A stretch of 64,000 nucleotides of DNA from an uncultured Roseburia sp. (GTDB lineage: Bacteria > Bacillota > Clostridia > Lachnospirales > Lachnospiraceae). Position 1 is the first letter of the stretch. Every line of letters begins with the position of its first letter. The position numbers were made by a program, and so were the translations under genes. The stretch is from assembly GCA_934317215.1 (NCBI GenBank), contig CAKREH010000006.1:59080-123079 (forward strand), given 5' to 3'. Of the stretch, positions 54,224-63,582 are shown in pieces. Under the pieces are notes generated by a model, which ran no database searches, was not told the DNA's origin, and was given only the letters and a program-made list of their open reading frames with translations.

Positions 54224-54239
54224 GTTAGTTTTTACTAAC
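54224..54239. promoter_or_regulatory. operator-like palindrome before the ABC exporter
   Basis: GTTAGTTTTTACTAAC: six-base perfect arms with a four-base gap, located just downstream of the predicted start. Of the kind used by TetR-family repressors of efflux pumps. Confidence 0.5.
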
Positions 54240-54249
54240 TTTTGTTTGT

Positions 54250-54277
54250 ATTATAACACAAGAAATTCAGATTACAA
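54250..54277 (-). promoter_or_regulatory. ABC exporter promoter
   Basis: Minus-strand TTGTAA (54272-54277), 16-base spacer, TATAAT (54250-54255). Confidence 0.55.
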
Positions 54278-54313
54278 GAAAAAGACGATTCCCTGGATCA
54301 GAATCGTCTTTTT
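54278..54313 (-). terminator. terminator after the Rpn-family gene
   Basis: Minus-strand AAAAAGACGATTC, loop of nine, GAATCGTCTTTTTC: 12-13 base pairs with T-run; symmetrical, so it may act both ways. Confidence 0.85.
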
Positions 54314-54330
54314 GCCTTATGAATGTATGT

Positions 54331-55221
54331 TTATTGTTTGCTTGACTGTAAATATTTTTCCACTTCTTCTATAGTTTTATCAGCAGCTTCGGCAATCTTT
54401 TCTATAGAATACCCCAACCCATGCATATTTTGAATGATCTCTGCAATGCCTTCGCTTTTGCCATCTTCTTTACCAGCCTCATATTCTGCCTTTCGGAGTT
54501 TTTTCTCTTCCCACTCTTTATCATATTCCAAAATACTCACCATTTTTACCTCCGAACGATTCTTCCGAAGAAATTCCACCAAAATTCCCTCTTTGATACA
54601 TTCATCGATTGCCCGTGCAACTGCATCGTTTAAGTTCATTTCTGATGTATATTTGCGGACTCTCGCTACATAAATGGCATATTCCTTCAATGTCTGACAC
54701 TGCTCCATCAGCTCTTTGTTATGTCCTTCATTGACGTTTAACATCAGGACTTTTAACTCCAGGTCCGGCTCGCCAGCCAGATGCTCATAAGCGTTTGACA
54801 GTCGAAGTTCCACCCGGTCATCCACTGCATCCGTTCCATTATAAAATACCATAAATTTCGGTACCGGTATCTTCTGCAGGCGGGACGAATACAGGGACTT
54901 ATCATCCACATACTGCTGATATTCAATTCCTATGTAAATCAGATCCCGCAGCGGTATGTTAGGATTTAACGTGGACTGGTGCTCGTAGAGATAAATATTC
55001 GTCTCTAACATAAATGCCAGGTCGTTTTTCATCCCCATGTAGATTGCATTTTCCAGCGTGACGATTTTCAGATCATCTGCGTTCTGATAAGTGTTCCCGG
55101 TTACTGCATTGTACAAAGATAAAAGATTCTCTTTCTCTGAAAACAGCATGCGGAATACCGTGTCTTTGTACTGCCGGTTGGCTGCCGGTATCTTTTCTGA
55201 TACCTGTATACCCTTCTTCAT
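54331..55221 (-). CDS. Rpn-family / PD-(D/E)XK nuclease-type putative transposase
   Basis: 296 residues from ATG 55221 (AGGAGG eight bases before). The N-terminal part is of the Rpn/PDDEXK_2 type: DTVFRMLFSEKENLLSLYNAV, a conserved ETNIYLYEHQSTLN strand with the acidic/Gln active-site pattern, then DLIYIGIEYQQYV. The C-terminal tail is helical and charged (YEAGKEDGKSEGIAEI). Rpn nucleases help RecA-independent recombination and are found in many copies in Lachnospiraceae. The gene has its own terminator and a leader hairpin GCAGGAG...CTCCTGC (55240-55265). Confidence 0.85.
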   Translation of the reverse strand: MKKGIQVSEKIPAANRQYKDTVFRMLFSEKENLLSLYNAVTGNTYQNADDLKIVTLENAIYMGMKNDLAFMLETNIYLYEHQSTLNPNIPLRDLIYIGIEYQQYVDDKSLYSSRLQKIPVPKFMVFYNGTDAVDDRVELRLSNAYEHLAGEPDLELKVLMLNVNEGHNKELMEQCQTLKEYAIYVARVRKYTSEMNLNDAVARAIDECIKEGILVEFLRKNRSEVKMVSILEYDKEWEEKKLRKAEYEAGKEDGKSEGIAEIIQNMHGLGYSIEKIAEAADKTIEEVEKYLQSSKQ

Positions 55222-55558
55222 ATTCAATTCCTCCTATGTGCAGGAGGCTCATCCAGATCTCCTGCTTTTCATTTTGTGGATAAAAAGCATAGATTTCTGA
55301 AATGTTTTTGAAATGTAGACGGATGTGTCATCCTTATGGTCATGTGAAGCAAATGCAACTGTCTGAATAACACTGTTCACATGGTAGAAATATGCTTTGC
55401 TTTATCTTAGCATACGTCATTCTTCGTATGCAACTGATTTGAAATTTCTTGTGCAGTCTGCACAAAAAAGAAGGTTCATTTTTAATGAAAGACAGTGCCC
55501 GGACTGAATATCAATCCAGGCACTGCTTTCCCTGTCATTTCTCCTGACACATTATTTT
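55222..55558. other. gene-free stretch
   Basis: Contains the Rpn leader hairpin (55240-55265) and, at 55493-55525, CAGTGCC...GGCACTG, a hairpin that may have ended the Ig-like gene now reduced to a fossil. No gene is seen. Confidence 0.5.
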
Positions 55559-55809
55559 TTATTTGCTGATTTTAACTTTTTTCACGGATGAATATTTCCC
55601 ATACACCTTTTTGCCTGTGGAATCCATTTTGCAAGCCCGGATACGCACATAAAACCAGCCTGCAAATATTCGTCACTGCCGTCAGTTGCTGTAGCCCGAA
55701 TTCTCGCCTCACCCTCCGATTTTGCAGTAACCGGCCCGCTTGCAAAAACTTCCGCCACTTTTTTGTCCGGGGAAGTGTATTTTAACTTCTTATTTGTGGC
55801 ATTTTTCAC
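55559..55809 (-). pseudogene. 3' remnant of a surface protein with bacterial Ig-like (BIG2) domain
   Basis: The frame from about 55809 reads KNATNKKLKYTSPDKKVAEV and TAKSEGEARIRATATDGSDE, the C-terminal half of a BIG2 domain. It shifts near GSDEYLQAGF and continues in the next frame as YVRIRACKMDSTGKKVYGK, ending KKVKISK. One missing T repairs it. Its 5' end is fused into the last codons of the chemoreceptor gene, 20 bases of overlap. No start or signal: a dead end-piece. Confidence 0.6.
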
Positions 55810-57436
55810 TTTTCAACTTAAACTGCCCAACAAGATTTTTCAATGATTCCGCCTGACTATTTAATTCCTGACTGAGTGCAGAACTCTCTTCTGAGGTTGC
55901 TGCATTTGACTCCCCAACGGAAGAAATATTACTGATATTGGTGTCTAGCTCTCTCACTGCACCAGCCTGCTCTTCCGAAGCTTTTGCAATGACATTCACT
56001 TTATCATTGATACCTTTTACCTTATCGACCATACTGTTTAATTCTTCTGCCGTGCCATCTGCAATTTTCATTCCTTCCCCCACAGCATCGAGAGCCGCCT
56101 GTATCAGCTGCGTGGTATTCTGTGCTGCCTCAACGGTCTGCCCAGCAAGTGCACTGACTTCATTTGCGGCCACTGCAAATCCCTTTCCTGCTTCACCGGC
56201 TCTTGCCGCTTCAATCGAAGCATTAAGTGAAAGAAGATTTGTCTGGTCTGCAATATTGTTGATCGTGTCAATGATCTTACTGATTTCCTGGGATGCATTG
56301 CTAATCGTTCCCATGGCTTTTACCACGTCCTGCATACGGCTGTTTCCCTCTACAATACCATCGGAAACAATGTCCACCTCCCGGCTGATATTTGCAGCCT
56401 CACTGGCATTTTCTTCAATCTGACCGGTAATTCTCGTCACTGTTTTTGAGAGATCTTCCACAATATTTGCCTGATCTGTGCAGCTCTCTGCCAATGCCTG
56501 ACCTGCTGCCGCAATCTGATCCGCGCCGCCTGACACCTGTTCTGAAACATTTGTGATTTCTTTCATACTATTTGAAATTTGCTCTGAAAATACAAGGATT
56601 GCCTCCTTAATATGAACGAAATCACCCATAAATTCTGTATCAAACTGAACATCAAAATTCCCATCTGCCATCGTTGACATAACACTCTGGATGTCATCAA
56701 TATAAGCTCCCATTGTACCGAGTGTCTCCCGGAGCAATGCAGCTACTTTTCCAATCTCATTGTCATGATCGTACTCGATCATAACATGAACATTTCCCTT
56801 TGCTATCTCTTCTGATGCCTTTTCTAGTACCCCAAGATCATTGGATATCTGTCTGATCAGTTTTGCTGATTTCAGTTTTGTTATAATATTACAGAAAACA
56901 TATACAATTACCGCAATGATCACAGCCGCAAGTGTGATGCACATGATCAGTTTATATTTTTCATCAACTGCCTGGTTTGCTTTCGTTCCTGCCACATCAA
57001 GTTCATTTGCAAGCGTTTCTGAAACATCATTATAGGAAGTATTATAAAATTCCAGTGCTTTGTCTAATTGTCCGTCCTCTACATATTTTAGAAACTCATT
57101 AGATGCCTCTTCAAAATCCTGCCATGCACTTAAAAGAGATGTCTTAAGTGAATTATCATTCAGGTTATCCGTAATTGTCTCGATATCAGATTCTATCTTT
57201 ACAAATCGCTCAGAAAGATCATCTGCCTGCTCTTTTGTGACATCCGCATCATCGGATGCCAGTGCAAACAGCAGCCTCTTATTGATCGTCTGTACATCTT
57301 TTCGGATTTCCATCTGATAGGTTTCTGTTATGTACTGAACCCGGTAAAAATTAGAAACATTAAAAGCGATTATGATCAGAAAAATGACCATTATAATAGA
57401 ATTGATTCCAAGCATACCATTGCTGAACGCAAACAT
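55790..57436 (-). CDS. methyl-accepting chemotaxis protein, with an amber codon near its original start
   Basis: 549 residues from ATG 57436: helix 1 (INSIIMVIFLIIIAF), 4-helix-bundle sensor to about 180, helix 2 (LAAVIIAVIVYVFC), HAMP, and a signalling domain with hairpin tip ISKIIDTINNIADQTNLLSLNASIEAARAGEAGKGFAV. A stronger start, ATG 57484 after GAGGAGGATAAC, is in frame, but codon 13 is TAG (57446-57448). The intact protein would be 564 residues. Re-initiation at 57436 could still give a receptor. The last few codons (SEKCHK) seem replaced by fusion with the BIG2 remnant. Confidence 0.85.
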   Translation of the reverse strand: MFAFSNGMLGINSIIMVIFLIIIAFNVSNFYRVQYITETYQMEIRKDVQTINKRLLFALASDDADVTKEQADDLSERFVKIESDIETITDNLNDNSLKTSLLSAWQDFEEASNEFLKYVEDGQLDKALEFYNTSYNDVSETLANELDVAGTKANQAVDEKYKLIMCITLAAVIIAVIVYVFCNIITKLKSAKLIRQISNDLGVLEKASEEIAKGNVHVMIEYDHDNEIGKVAALLRETLGTMGAYIDDIQSVMSTMADGNFDVQFDTEFMGDFVHIKEAILVFSEQISNSMKEITNVSEQVSGGADQIAAAGQALAESCTDQANIVEDLSKTVTRITGQIEENASEAANISREVDIVSDGIVEGNSRMQDVVKAMGTISNASQEISKIIDTINNIADQTNLLSLNASIEAARAGEAGKGFAVAANEVSALAGQTVEAAQNTTQLIQAALDAVGEGMKIADGTAEELNSMVDKVKGINDKVNVIAKASEEQAGAVRELDTNISNISSVGESNAATSEESSALSQELNSQAESLKNLVGQFKLKSEKCHK

Positions 57437-57617
57437 TGATTTCAACTAATCTGATATTTTCATACTTTTTGCTTTTTTACTCATGTTATCCTCCTCTTAC
57501 ACTTACAAATGTCACAAAAAATGTATGTTACCATTTCCTGTGACCTTTTTCTTATTTTTCTGACAAACTGGATAAAAACCAGCCTTATGCCTGTTCGATA
57601 TAGTCCTCCACTGTTTC

Positions 57618-57743
57618 CTAAAGAATGTTCCTATTTTCCGTTTTCTCTTTCTCCGCTTCCGTTGCTTTCATAATCTCGTACTGTGTTCTCATAACATAAC
57701 TTCCAAAAATCGCTGCATAATTGATTTTCTTTTCTGCCATCAT
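57618..57743 (-). CDS. 41-residue helical protein, ends at an in-frame TAG
   Basis: ATG 57743 follows GGAGG. It reads AEKKINYAAIFGSYVMRT then YEIMKATEAEKEKTENRNIL, a helical basic/acidic peptide. After the TAG the frame stays open for ten more sensible codons (ETVEDYIEQA) to TAA at 57585. Either the gene ends here or it has been cut by a nonsense change, as has the chemoreceptor next to it. Family unknown. Confidence 0.5.
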   Translation of the reverse strand: MMAEKKINYAAIFGSYVMRTQYEIMKATEAEKEKTENRNIL

Positions 57744-57953
57744 AATATCATCCTCCCTGTAAAATAACAGATTGCATTTTTTGAAAATCTGTTATCCCAA
57801 ACCATGGTTACCTTTCCTTTTCTAATTACAGTATAACAGCACAGCACTTTGAAAATCTAATTCCAAAAGGCTATGCTGTCATTACAAAAAGCTATTGCAA
57901 AAATTTCATGCGATACGATAAATGCTGCATTTCACGAACAGACCTCCCCCAGG

Positions 57954-60218
57954 TTATGCACGGCTTCTGTTATAATTGATCAGGCAGCCTGCACGGACGA
58001 TCTTCTTTTCATCCTCGGTCATCGATGCAATGTATAAAGAGATTTCTTTGATCTCATCCCCGATCACATAGGCTTTAATGTCTTTCATATCTCCATCTAA
58101 AGCCTTTTTTACATCCGGGATATAGATGTAATCATCCACCTCAAATTCCGGTTCCTGTTCCATTTGGAACGGAAGCATTCCCCAGTTCATGACATTGGAG
58201 CGGTAACGTTTTGTCGCATACTCGCGGCAGATATTTGCCAGACCGCCAAGCACTCTCTGACAGCTTGCTGCCTGCTCTCTCGCAGATCCATCGCCCGGTC
58301 TTACACAGTAGATCACACTGCCGACTTCTACATTCTGTATATCGACCGCACCAAATTTCTCCTGTATTTTCTTGTATACCCAGGCTAATTTCGGTTCTGC
58401 TTCTGTGACGGGCTTTCCTTCTGTTCTCGTCTTTTCGATCTTATCCACTTTTTTTGCTTTTCCAACATATGCCGGATCACGTCTGGAAAGTGCGAACTCC
58501 GCAAGTCCAAGCGGATTCGAACGGTAGGAAGATGTCTCGCCGGACGGGATCAGTTCATCTGTCGTTGTCACCGGATCCATGATCTTAGAGCACACTTTAA
58601 GAAGAATATTGTCTGTCAACGGACTCATCTTCGGCCAGTCCTTGATATTTGGTCCGTAAACCAGTTCTGCATCTTTTTCCGGTGCCTTGTATCCGTTATA
58701 GATCCTTGCCTGATAAGAACTGTCATCGTAAGCGTATTCCGGTACGGTATAGTCATCTGCATATTTTTCTGCGGAAGTCAAAATGCCACCGTTTGCTGCT
58801 GTTGCTGCAATAGAGCGGGCGTCCATAAGTGCCACTGCGGAAAGCTGTCCGACACCCGGTTTGGAGCCTTCACGGTTCGGGAAGTTTCTTGTGGTGTGGC
58901 GGATGGAAAGCGCATCGTTTGCCGGTGTATCACCTGCTCCAAAGCACGGTCCGCAGAATGCTGTTTTTAAGATCGCACCTGCTGCCATCAGATCGGACAT
59001 CGCACCCTGTTTTACCAGTTCCATATAAACCGGCATGGATGACGGATAGACAGACAATGAAAATACATCATTTCCGGTCTTTGCATTCTTTAAAATATGT
59101 GCAGCCTCCATAATATTTGTATAGGTACCGCCTGCACATCCCGCAATGATTCCCTGCTGTACCATCAGTTTTCCGTCTCTGATTTTATCGATGAGACTGA
59201 AATGGATCTCCGGGTTGTCGGAAAGTTTTCTTACATTCTCTTCTGCCTCATGCAGAATATCCGGTAAATTGGCATTCAATTCATCGATCTCAAATGTATT
59301 GCTCGGGTGGCACGGCAGTGCGATCATCGGCTTTACGGTAGAAAGATCCACATAAACCATTCCGTCGTAGTAAGCACAGTCTGCCGGGTTTAATTCCTTA
59401 TAATCTTCTTCCCTGCCATGCACACGAAGAAATTCTTTTGTTTTTTCATCCGTTTTCCAGATGGAGGACAGACAGGTCGTCTCTGTCGTCATAACATCAA
59501 TGCCATTCCGGAAATCAGCTGTCATAGATGCGACGCCCGGTCCGACGAATTCCATCACTTTATTTTTTACATATCCATTTTTATAAACGGCACCGATGAT
59601 TGCCAATGCAATATCCTGCGGTCCGACGCCCGGATTCGGTTTTCCGGTCAGGTAAATTCCAATCACACCTGGATATGCCACATCATAGGTATCACACAAT
59701 AACTGTTTTACCAGCTCGCCTCCGCCTTCACCGATCGCCATGGTGCCGAGTGCACCGTAACGCGTATGGGAATCGGAACCTAAGATCATTTTTCCACATC
59801 CAGCCATGGTCTCACGCATATACTGATGGATGACTGCCATATGCGGCGGCACATAGATCCCGCCATATTTTTTCGCTGCGGAAAGCCCGAATACATGATC
59901 ATCCTCGTTGATTGTTCCGCCGACTGCACAGAGACTGTTGTGGCAGTTAGTCAGTACATAAGGGATTGGAAACTGTTTTAGTCCCGATGCCTTTGCTGTC
60001 TGGATAATACCGACGAACGTGATATCGTGGCTTGTCATGGCGTCAAAACGGATTTTTAATTTCTCCATATTGTCTGACGTATTATGTGCTTTTAAAATGG
60101 AATAAGCGATCGTTCCTTTCTTTGCCTCCTCTTTTTTCATGGATGGCTCTGCCTCCGATGCCGGAATGATTGTTTCCCCTTTTACTAAAAATACACCCTC
60201 TTCATACAATTTAACCAT
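57954..60218 (-). CDS. aconitase-family hydratase (YbhJ-like)
   Basis: 754 residues, cytosolic. It has the aconitase core with GSDSHTRYGALGTMAIGEGG, a cysteine-bearing IIAGCAGGTYTN stretch and FCGPCFGAGDTPAND, giving the three cluster-binding Cys in the usual arrangement. The swivel domain begins near residue 620. The sequence is closer to the YbhJ-like hydratases than to true citrate-cycle aconitase, and the substrate is not known. The start follows GGAGGATGAAAGAAT. It is last in an operon after a carrier and a lactonase. Confidence 0.85.
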   Translation of the reverse strand: MVKLYEEGVFLVKGETIIPASEAEPSMKKEEAKKGTIAYSILKAHNTSDNMEKLKIRFDAMTSHDITFVGIIQTAKASGLKQFPIPYVLTNCHNSLCAVGGTINEDDHVFGLSAAKKYGGIYVPPHMAVIHQYMRETMAGCGKMILGSDSHTRYGALGTMAIGEGGGELVKQLLCDTYDVAYPGVIGIYLTGKPNPGVGPQDIALAIIGAVYKNGYVKNKVMEFVGPGVASMTADFRNGIDVMTTETTCLSSIWKTDEKTKEFLRVHGREEDYKELNPADCAYYDGMVYVDLSTVKPMIALPCHPSNTFEIDELNANLPDILHEAEENVRKLSDNPEIHFSLIDKIRDGKLMVQQGIIAGCAGGTYTNIMEAAHILKNAKTGNDVFSLSVYPSSMPVYMELVKQGAMSDLMAAGAILKTAFCGPCFGAGDTPANDALSIRHTTRNFPNREGSKPGVGQLSAVALMDARSIAATAANGGILTSAEKYADDYTVPEYAYDDSSYQARIYNGYKAPEKDAELVYGPNIKDWPKMSPLTDNILLKVCSKIMDPVTTTDELIPSGETSSYRSNPLGLAEFALSRRDPAYVGKAKKVDKIEKTRTEGKPVTEAEPKLAWVYKKIQEKFGAVDIQNVEVGSVIYCVRPGDGSAREQAASCQRVLGGLANICREYATKRYRSNVMNWGMLPFQMEQEPEFEVDDYIYIPDVKKALDGDMKDIKAYVIGDEIKEISLYIASMTEDEKKIVRAGCLINYNRSRA

Positions 60219-60240
60219 ATTCTTTCATCCTCCATTTCTG

Positions 60241-61497
60241 TTACATATAAATCCCATATACACCTGCAAACGCGAATATCGCCAGTACTGCAAGTGCGAT
60301 AAAAGAAACTGCAAATAATTCGATAAATAACCGGTTCTGTGGAAAACGCTCCTCTGCATTTTCCTGCTGTGCAACACCTGCCATGATAAGTGCACCTGTT
60401 GTAGAGATCGGTGTAAACCCGGATACGGTACCACCGATCACAATCACTGTTACAAGCTGGATTGCACTTACACCAAGACCTGCTGCCAGACCGCTTGCTG
60501 TCGGTATCAGTGTCGGGAATACAACACCAAGACCTGAGCTGAAAAATGACATGATACCTGCTGCGATCGCCATGATCATAGCTGCCGTCCGCGCTCCCAT
60601 GATTTTTTCAAGTGCCGCCACCATGATGTCAATTCCACCGGAGATTGATATGATATTCATCAGGATTCCAACACCCAGCACCATTAGGATCACGTTCCAC
60701 GGAATCCCGGCGATTGCTTTCTTTTCCTTGGCATCCCCGATAACAACCAGGATACTTCCTACCAGAAATCCGGTAAAACCAACATTCCAGGAAAAGAACA
60801 GCGCCCCCACTGCAAGTACTAAAAGACCAATCAGGGAACACCACTGCTTTACCTTAAATTTTGGAAGTTCCTGTCTGCTTACAACTTCGGTATCTGCCTC
60901 GACTTTCCAGCCTTTGTAATAAATATAGACAAGCACCGCAACCACCAGCGCCGTGATCGTCATACCGATCATAATCGGAATCGTGTTTGCCTCTAATCCC
61001 TGCTCTGTCATGAGTTCCCTGACAACTGCACTCTCAGGCGTGAGTGGACTCATACGTCCCGACATCACACCGAGATCTCCAATAATCGCTGTCATGATCG
61101 GATTGATCCCTGCGGAAATTGCTACCGGAATCGCAATGACTGGAATAATTGCAAGACTCGGGATCGCACCGGGTCCAACTGCACAGATGACAAATCCCAG
61201 AATGTACATGACAAACGGTATCAGATGTTTCCGTTTTCCAACCATTGCCACCATTTTTCTTGCCAGAAGCTCTAATGTTCCGTTTCCATTGATAATAGAA
61301 AACAGGTAGGTAATACCGACCATCTGGATAAAAAGTGACGAGCTGAATCCTGCAATCACATCTTTTGTATTTATTTTGTATACGATCATTAAGATCATTG
61401 AAAATGCAATGCAGAGAATGCCGACATTGCTGTTCCGCCAGAACCCAATAATGATTGCTGCCAATAGCAGAATCAGTGATACTAACCCCAGATTCAT
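60241..61497 (-). CDS. MatC/SLC13-like carboxylate carrier
   Basis: 418 residues, about 12 helices, with MatC-type N-terminal motifs (LFIQMVGITYLFSIINGNGTLE) and a second-half loop FFSSGLGVVFPTLIPTASGLA. Probably imports a di- or tricarboxylate. The start follows GGAGGTATAGGAG. It lies four bases after the lactonase stop and 22 bases before the hydratase start, so one operon. Confidence 0.85.
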   Translation of the reverse strand: MNLGLVSLILLLAAIIIGFWRNSNVGILCIAFSMILMIVYKINTKDVIAGFSSSLFIQMVGITYLFSIINGNGTLELLARKMVAMVGKRKHLIPFVMYILGFVICAVGPGAIPSLAIIPVIAIPVAISAGINPIMTAIIGDLGVMSGRMSPLTPESAVVRELMTEQGLEANTIPIMIGMTITALVVAVLVYIYYKGWKVEADTEVVSRQELPKFKVKQWCSLIGLLVLAVGALFFSWNVGFTGFLVGSILVVIGDAKEKKAIAGIPWNVILMVLGVGILMNIISISGGIDIMVAALEKIMGARTAAMIMAIAAGIMSFFSSGLGVVFPTLIPTASGLAAGLGVSAIQLVTVIVIGGTVSGFTPISTTGALIMAGVAQQENAEERFPQNRLFIELFAVSFIALAVLAIFAFAGVYGIYM

Positions 61498-61500
61498 CTC

Positions 61501-62553
61501 CTATACCTCCTTAAATGTAATGCAGACCGGACTTTCTGTCGCAATGATCCGCCCTGTGTAATTCATGCTGCCTGTCTCTGAATCCAGTTTCATCTCCACG
61601 ATCGTGTCACTGTCCTCATTTGCCACATAAAATTTGCTGTAATCTAAGTTAAATGAAATAAATCTCGGTGTCAGTCCAAGTGTCGGATAATATCCGATCT
61701 CTTTCATATAACCGGTATTCTGATCAATACGGTAAAGTACGATGGACTCATGGATACGGTTTGAACCGATCAGGATCTTTCCCTCTTTATCCAGCACCGA
61801 TGCACTCGCCTGACCTTCTCCGGTATATGTTTCCGGCAGTGACGGCAGATTCTGCTTTGCTGTCAGTTTTCCGGTCTTGTCATCAAATAACAGATATGTC
61901 ATTTTGTTACCCTTTTCATTGATCAGGTAAACAAAACGGTTATTCGGATGAATCGAGACATGTCTCGGCTCGTCATAAGTTCTGGAATAATACGTGTCTG
62001 TCGTTGTAAGCGATCCATCTTTTTCATTAAACCGGAACACTCTCACCATGCCATACCCCTGCAGTCTCGCCTGCGTTACCACAAACAGATACTCTTTTTT
62101 CTGGTCCCAGATACACTGGTGTGCAAAAGAAATCTTTCCCTCTTCTTTTCCTTCCAAACAGGTTTTTGTAACAATCTCCCCTAAAGTACCATCCTTTTTT
62201 CTGCGGATCACATAAACGGCACCTCCCTGAAGAGTCGCTACGATCACATACTGGTTCGTCTTATCCACCGTGATAAATACCGGATTCTTTCCGCCGATAT
62301 CGATCGTGTTTAAATGCTCTAACGTACCATCTTCCCTGATCCGATAGCTGCTTACCATAGTAAAATCGCCATGGACGGAATAAAGATAGTGTTCCTCGTT
62401 GTCCATCACCTGATAAGACGGGTTTTCCTCCGTCAGAAGGCACTGCAGCTCCCTCCAGTCGCCGGTAACATCATCAATGGAATATACCTTCAGTCCCTTT
62501 CCCCTCGCATTTCTCTCTCTTGTCGTTCTGCATCCTACATACGCAATACTCAT
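61501..62553 (-). CDS. lactonase of the Pgl/YbhE beta-propeller family
   Basis: 350 residues with seven-bladed propeller repeats (DGTLEHLNTIDIGGKNPVF, EPRHVSIHPNNRFVYLINE, LGLTPRFISFNLDYSKFYVANE). YbhE-type enzymes hydrolyse 6-phosphogluconolactone; relatives open other lactones. With the hydratase and carrier this suggests a pathway for a lactone-forming acid. The start follows AAAGGAG. First gene of the operon. Confidence 0.85.
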   Translation of the reverse strand: MSIAYVGCRTTRERNARGKGLKVYSIDDVTGDWRELQCLLTEENPSYQVMDNEEHYLYSVHGDFTMVSSYRIREDGTLEHLNTIDIGGKNPVFITVDKTNQYVIVATLQGGAVYVIRRKKDGTLGEIVTKTCLEGKEEGKISFAHQCIWDQKKEYLFVVTQARLQGYGMVRVFRFNEKDGSLTTTDTYYSRTYDEPRHVSIHPNNRFVYLINEKGNKMTYLLFDDKTGKLTAKQNLPSLPETYTGEGQASASVLDKEGKILIGSNRIHESIVLYRIDQNTGYMKEIGYYPTLGLTPRFISFNLDYSKFYVANEDSDTIVEMKLDSETGSMNYTGRIIATESPVCITFKEV

Positions 62554-62604
62554 ATGAATCTCCTTTCGTGAACTGAAACTGTGCCGCCCTTTTTCATATA
62601 AAAA

Positions 62605-62648
62605 GACACTGGAATTTCTATAACTAAAGTATAGAAACTTCCAGTGTC
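62605..62648. promoter_or_regulatory. long palindrome between LysR and the lactonase operon
   Basis: GACACTGGAA (62605-62614) pairs with TTCCAGTGTC, and inside it TTTCTATA pairs with TATAGAAA. On the minus strand it carries TTGACA and, 18 bases on, TAGTTA. It is followed by CTTTTTAT, so it may be the LysR-gene terminator, the operon promoter with a T-N11-A type LysR site, or both. Confidence 0.5.
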
Positions 62649-62709
62649 AAAAGGAAATTCACGTATTGACTGTCCTGACATTCCAAAACAGAATATCATT
62701 TTTTTGCCA

Positions 62710-63582
62710 TTAACAGCAGTTTACCCGATAATATTTCTCCACAAAAGAAACAAAATCCATGATTTCAGGGCTTTGGAAACATTCATCACTCACCATCATA
62801 AAAACACTTCTGTTTACCATCTTACCCTGATTATCATAAACTGCGAGTTTTTGCGCCTTTTCTTCATTTACTTTCCACTTGTCGCCAAATACAAAGGTAA
62901 CACCAAGCCCGTTTTCCACCATCTCGATCGCTATATCCGCATACGGCACACGATGTGTTTCCTGTGGCATAACATTAAAATGGTTTCTCCACCACTGTGT
63001 GACTGTCAGTTTGACGATTGGATTAAAATAGGATTCGACGAGCGGCAGACGCTCGATCTCCTCCATTTTTACACCCTTTGGAGTCACCATATACATCTCC
63101 TCGTTAAACAGGCAGACTTTCTCACCAAGGAACGGGAAATCCCCGCAGATAATGCCGATATCTATACTTCCGTTCGTGAGCTGGTTGATGATCACATCAC
63201 TCGGATTTGTAATTGTCTCGATCTGTATATTGCTGTATTCCTCAAAATACTCTTTTAAAAGTTCCGGCATGTGGATCCGTGCAAATGAATTTGGAACACC
63301 AAGTCTTAAAAGCTGCTTCTGGGAATGATTTTGGGCAAAATGTTCCTCAATTTCCTTCATAAAATCCAGCATGATATTCGCCTTATTTACGAGATATTTT
63401 CCCTCATCCGTAAACGAAACTCCCTGACTGTTCCTGCGCACCACCTCAATGTTCCATTCATTTTCAATTGCCCTGACATGCTTTGTGAGTGCGGACTGTG
63501 TCATAAAAAGCTCCTCGGCAGCCTTTGTCATGCTTTTCTTTTCATAAAGAGTTATCAGTATCTTCCAATCGATTTCTTTCAT
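62710..63582 (-). CDS. LysR-type regulator of the hydratase operon
   Basis: 290 residues: HTH at 1-60 (MTKAAEELFMTQSALTKHVRAIE) and the substrate-binding fold. It lies directly upstream of, and co-directional with, the lactonase - carrier - hydratase genes and is their likely regulator. Its start overlaps the end of a truncated LysR paralogue by 41 bases, so the two were once a tandem pair. The start is served by GGTGAAAG. Confidence 0.9.
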   Translation of the reverse strand: MKEIDWKILITLYEKKSMTKAAEELFMTQSALTKHVRAIENEWNIEVVRRNSQGVSFTDEGKYLVNKANIMLDFMKEIEEHFAQNHSQKQLLRLGVPNSFARIHMPELLKEYFEEYSNIQIETITNPSDVIINQLTNGSIDIGIICGDFPFLGEKVCLFNEEMYMVTPKGVKMEEIERLPLVESYFNPIVKLTVTQWWRNHFNVMPQETHRVPYADIAIEMVENGLGVTFVFGDKWKVNEEKAQKLAVYDNQGKMVNRSVFMMVSDECFQSPEIMDFVSFVEKYYRVNCC

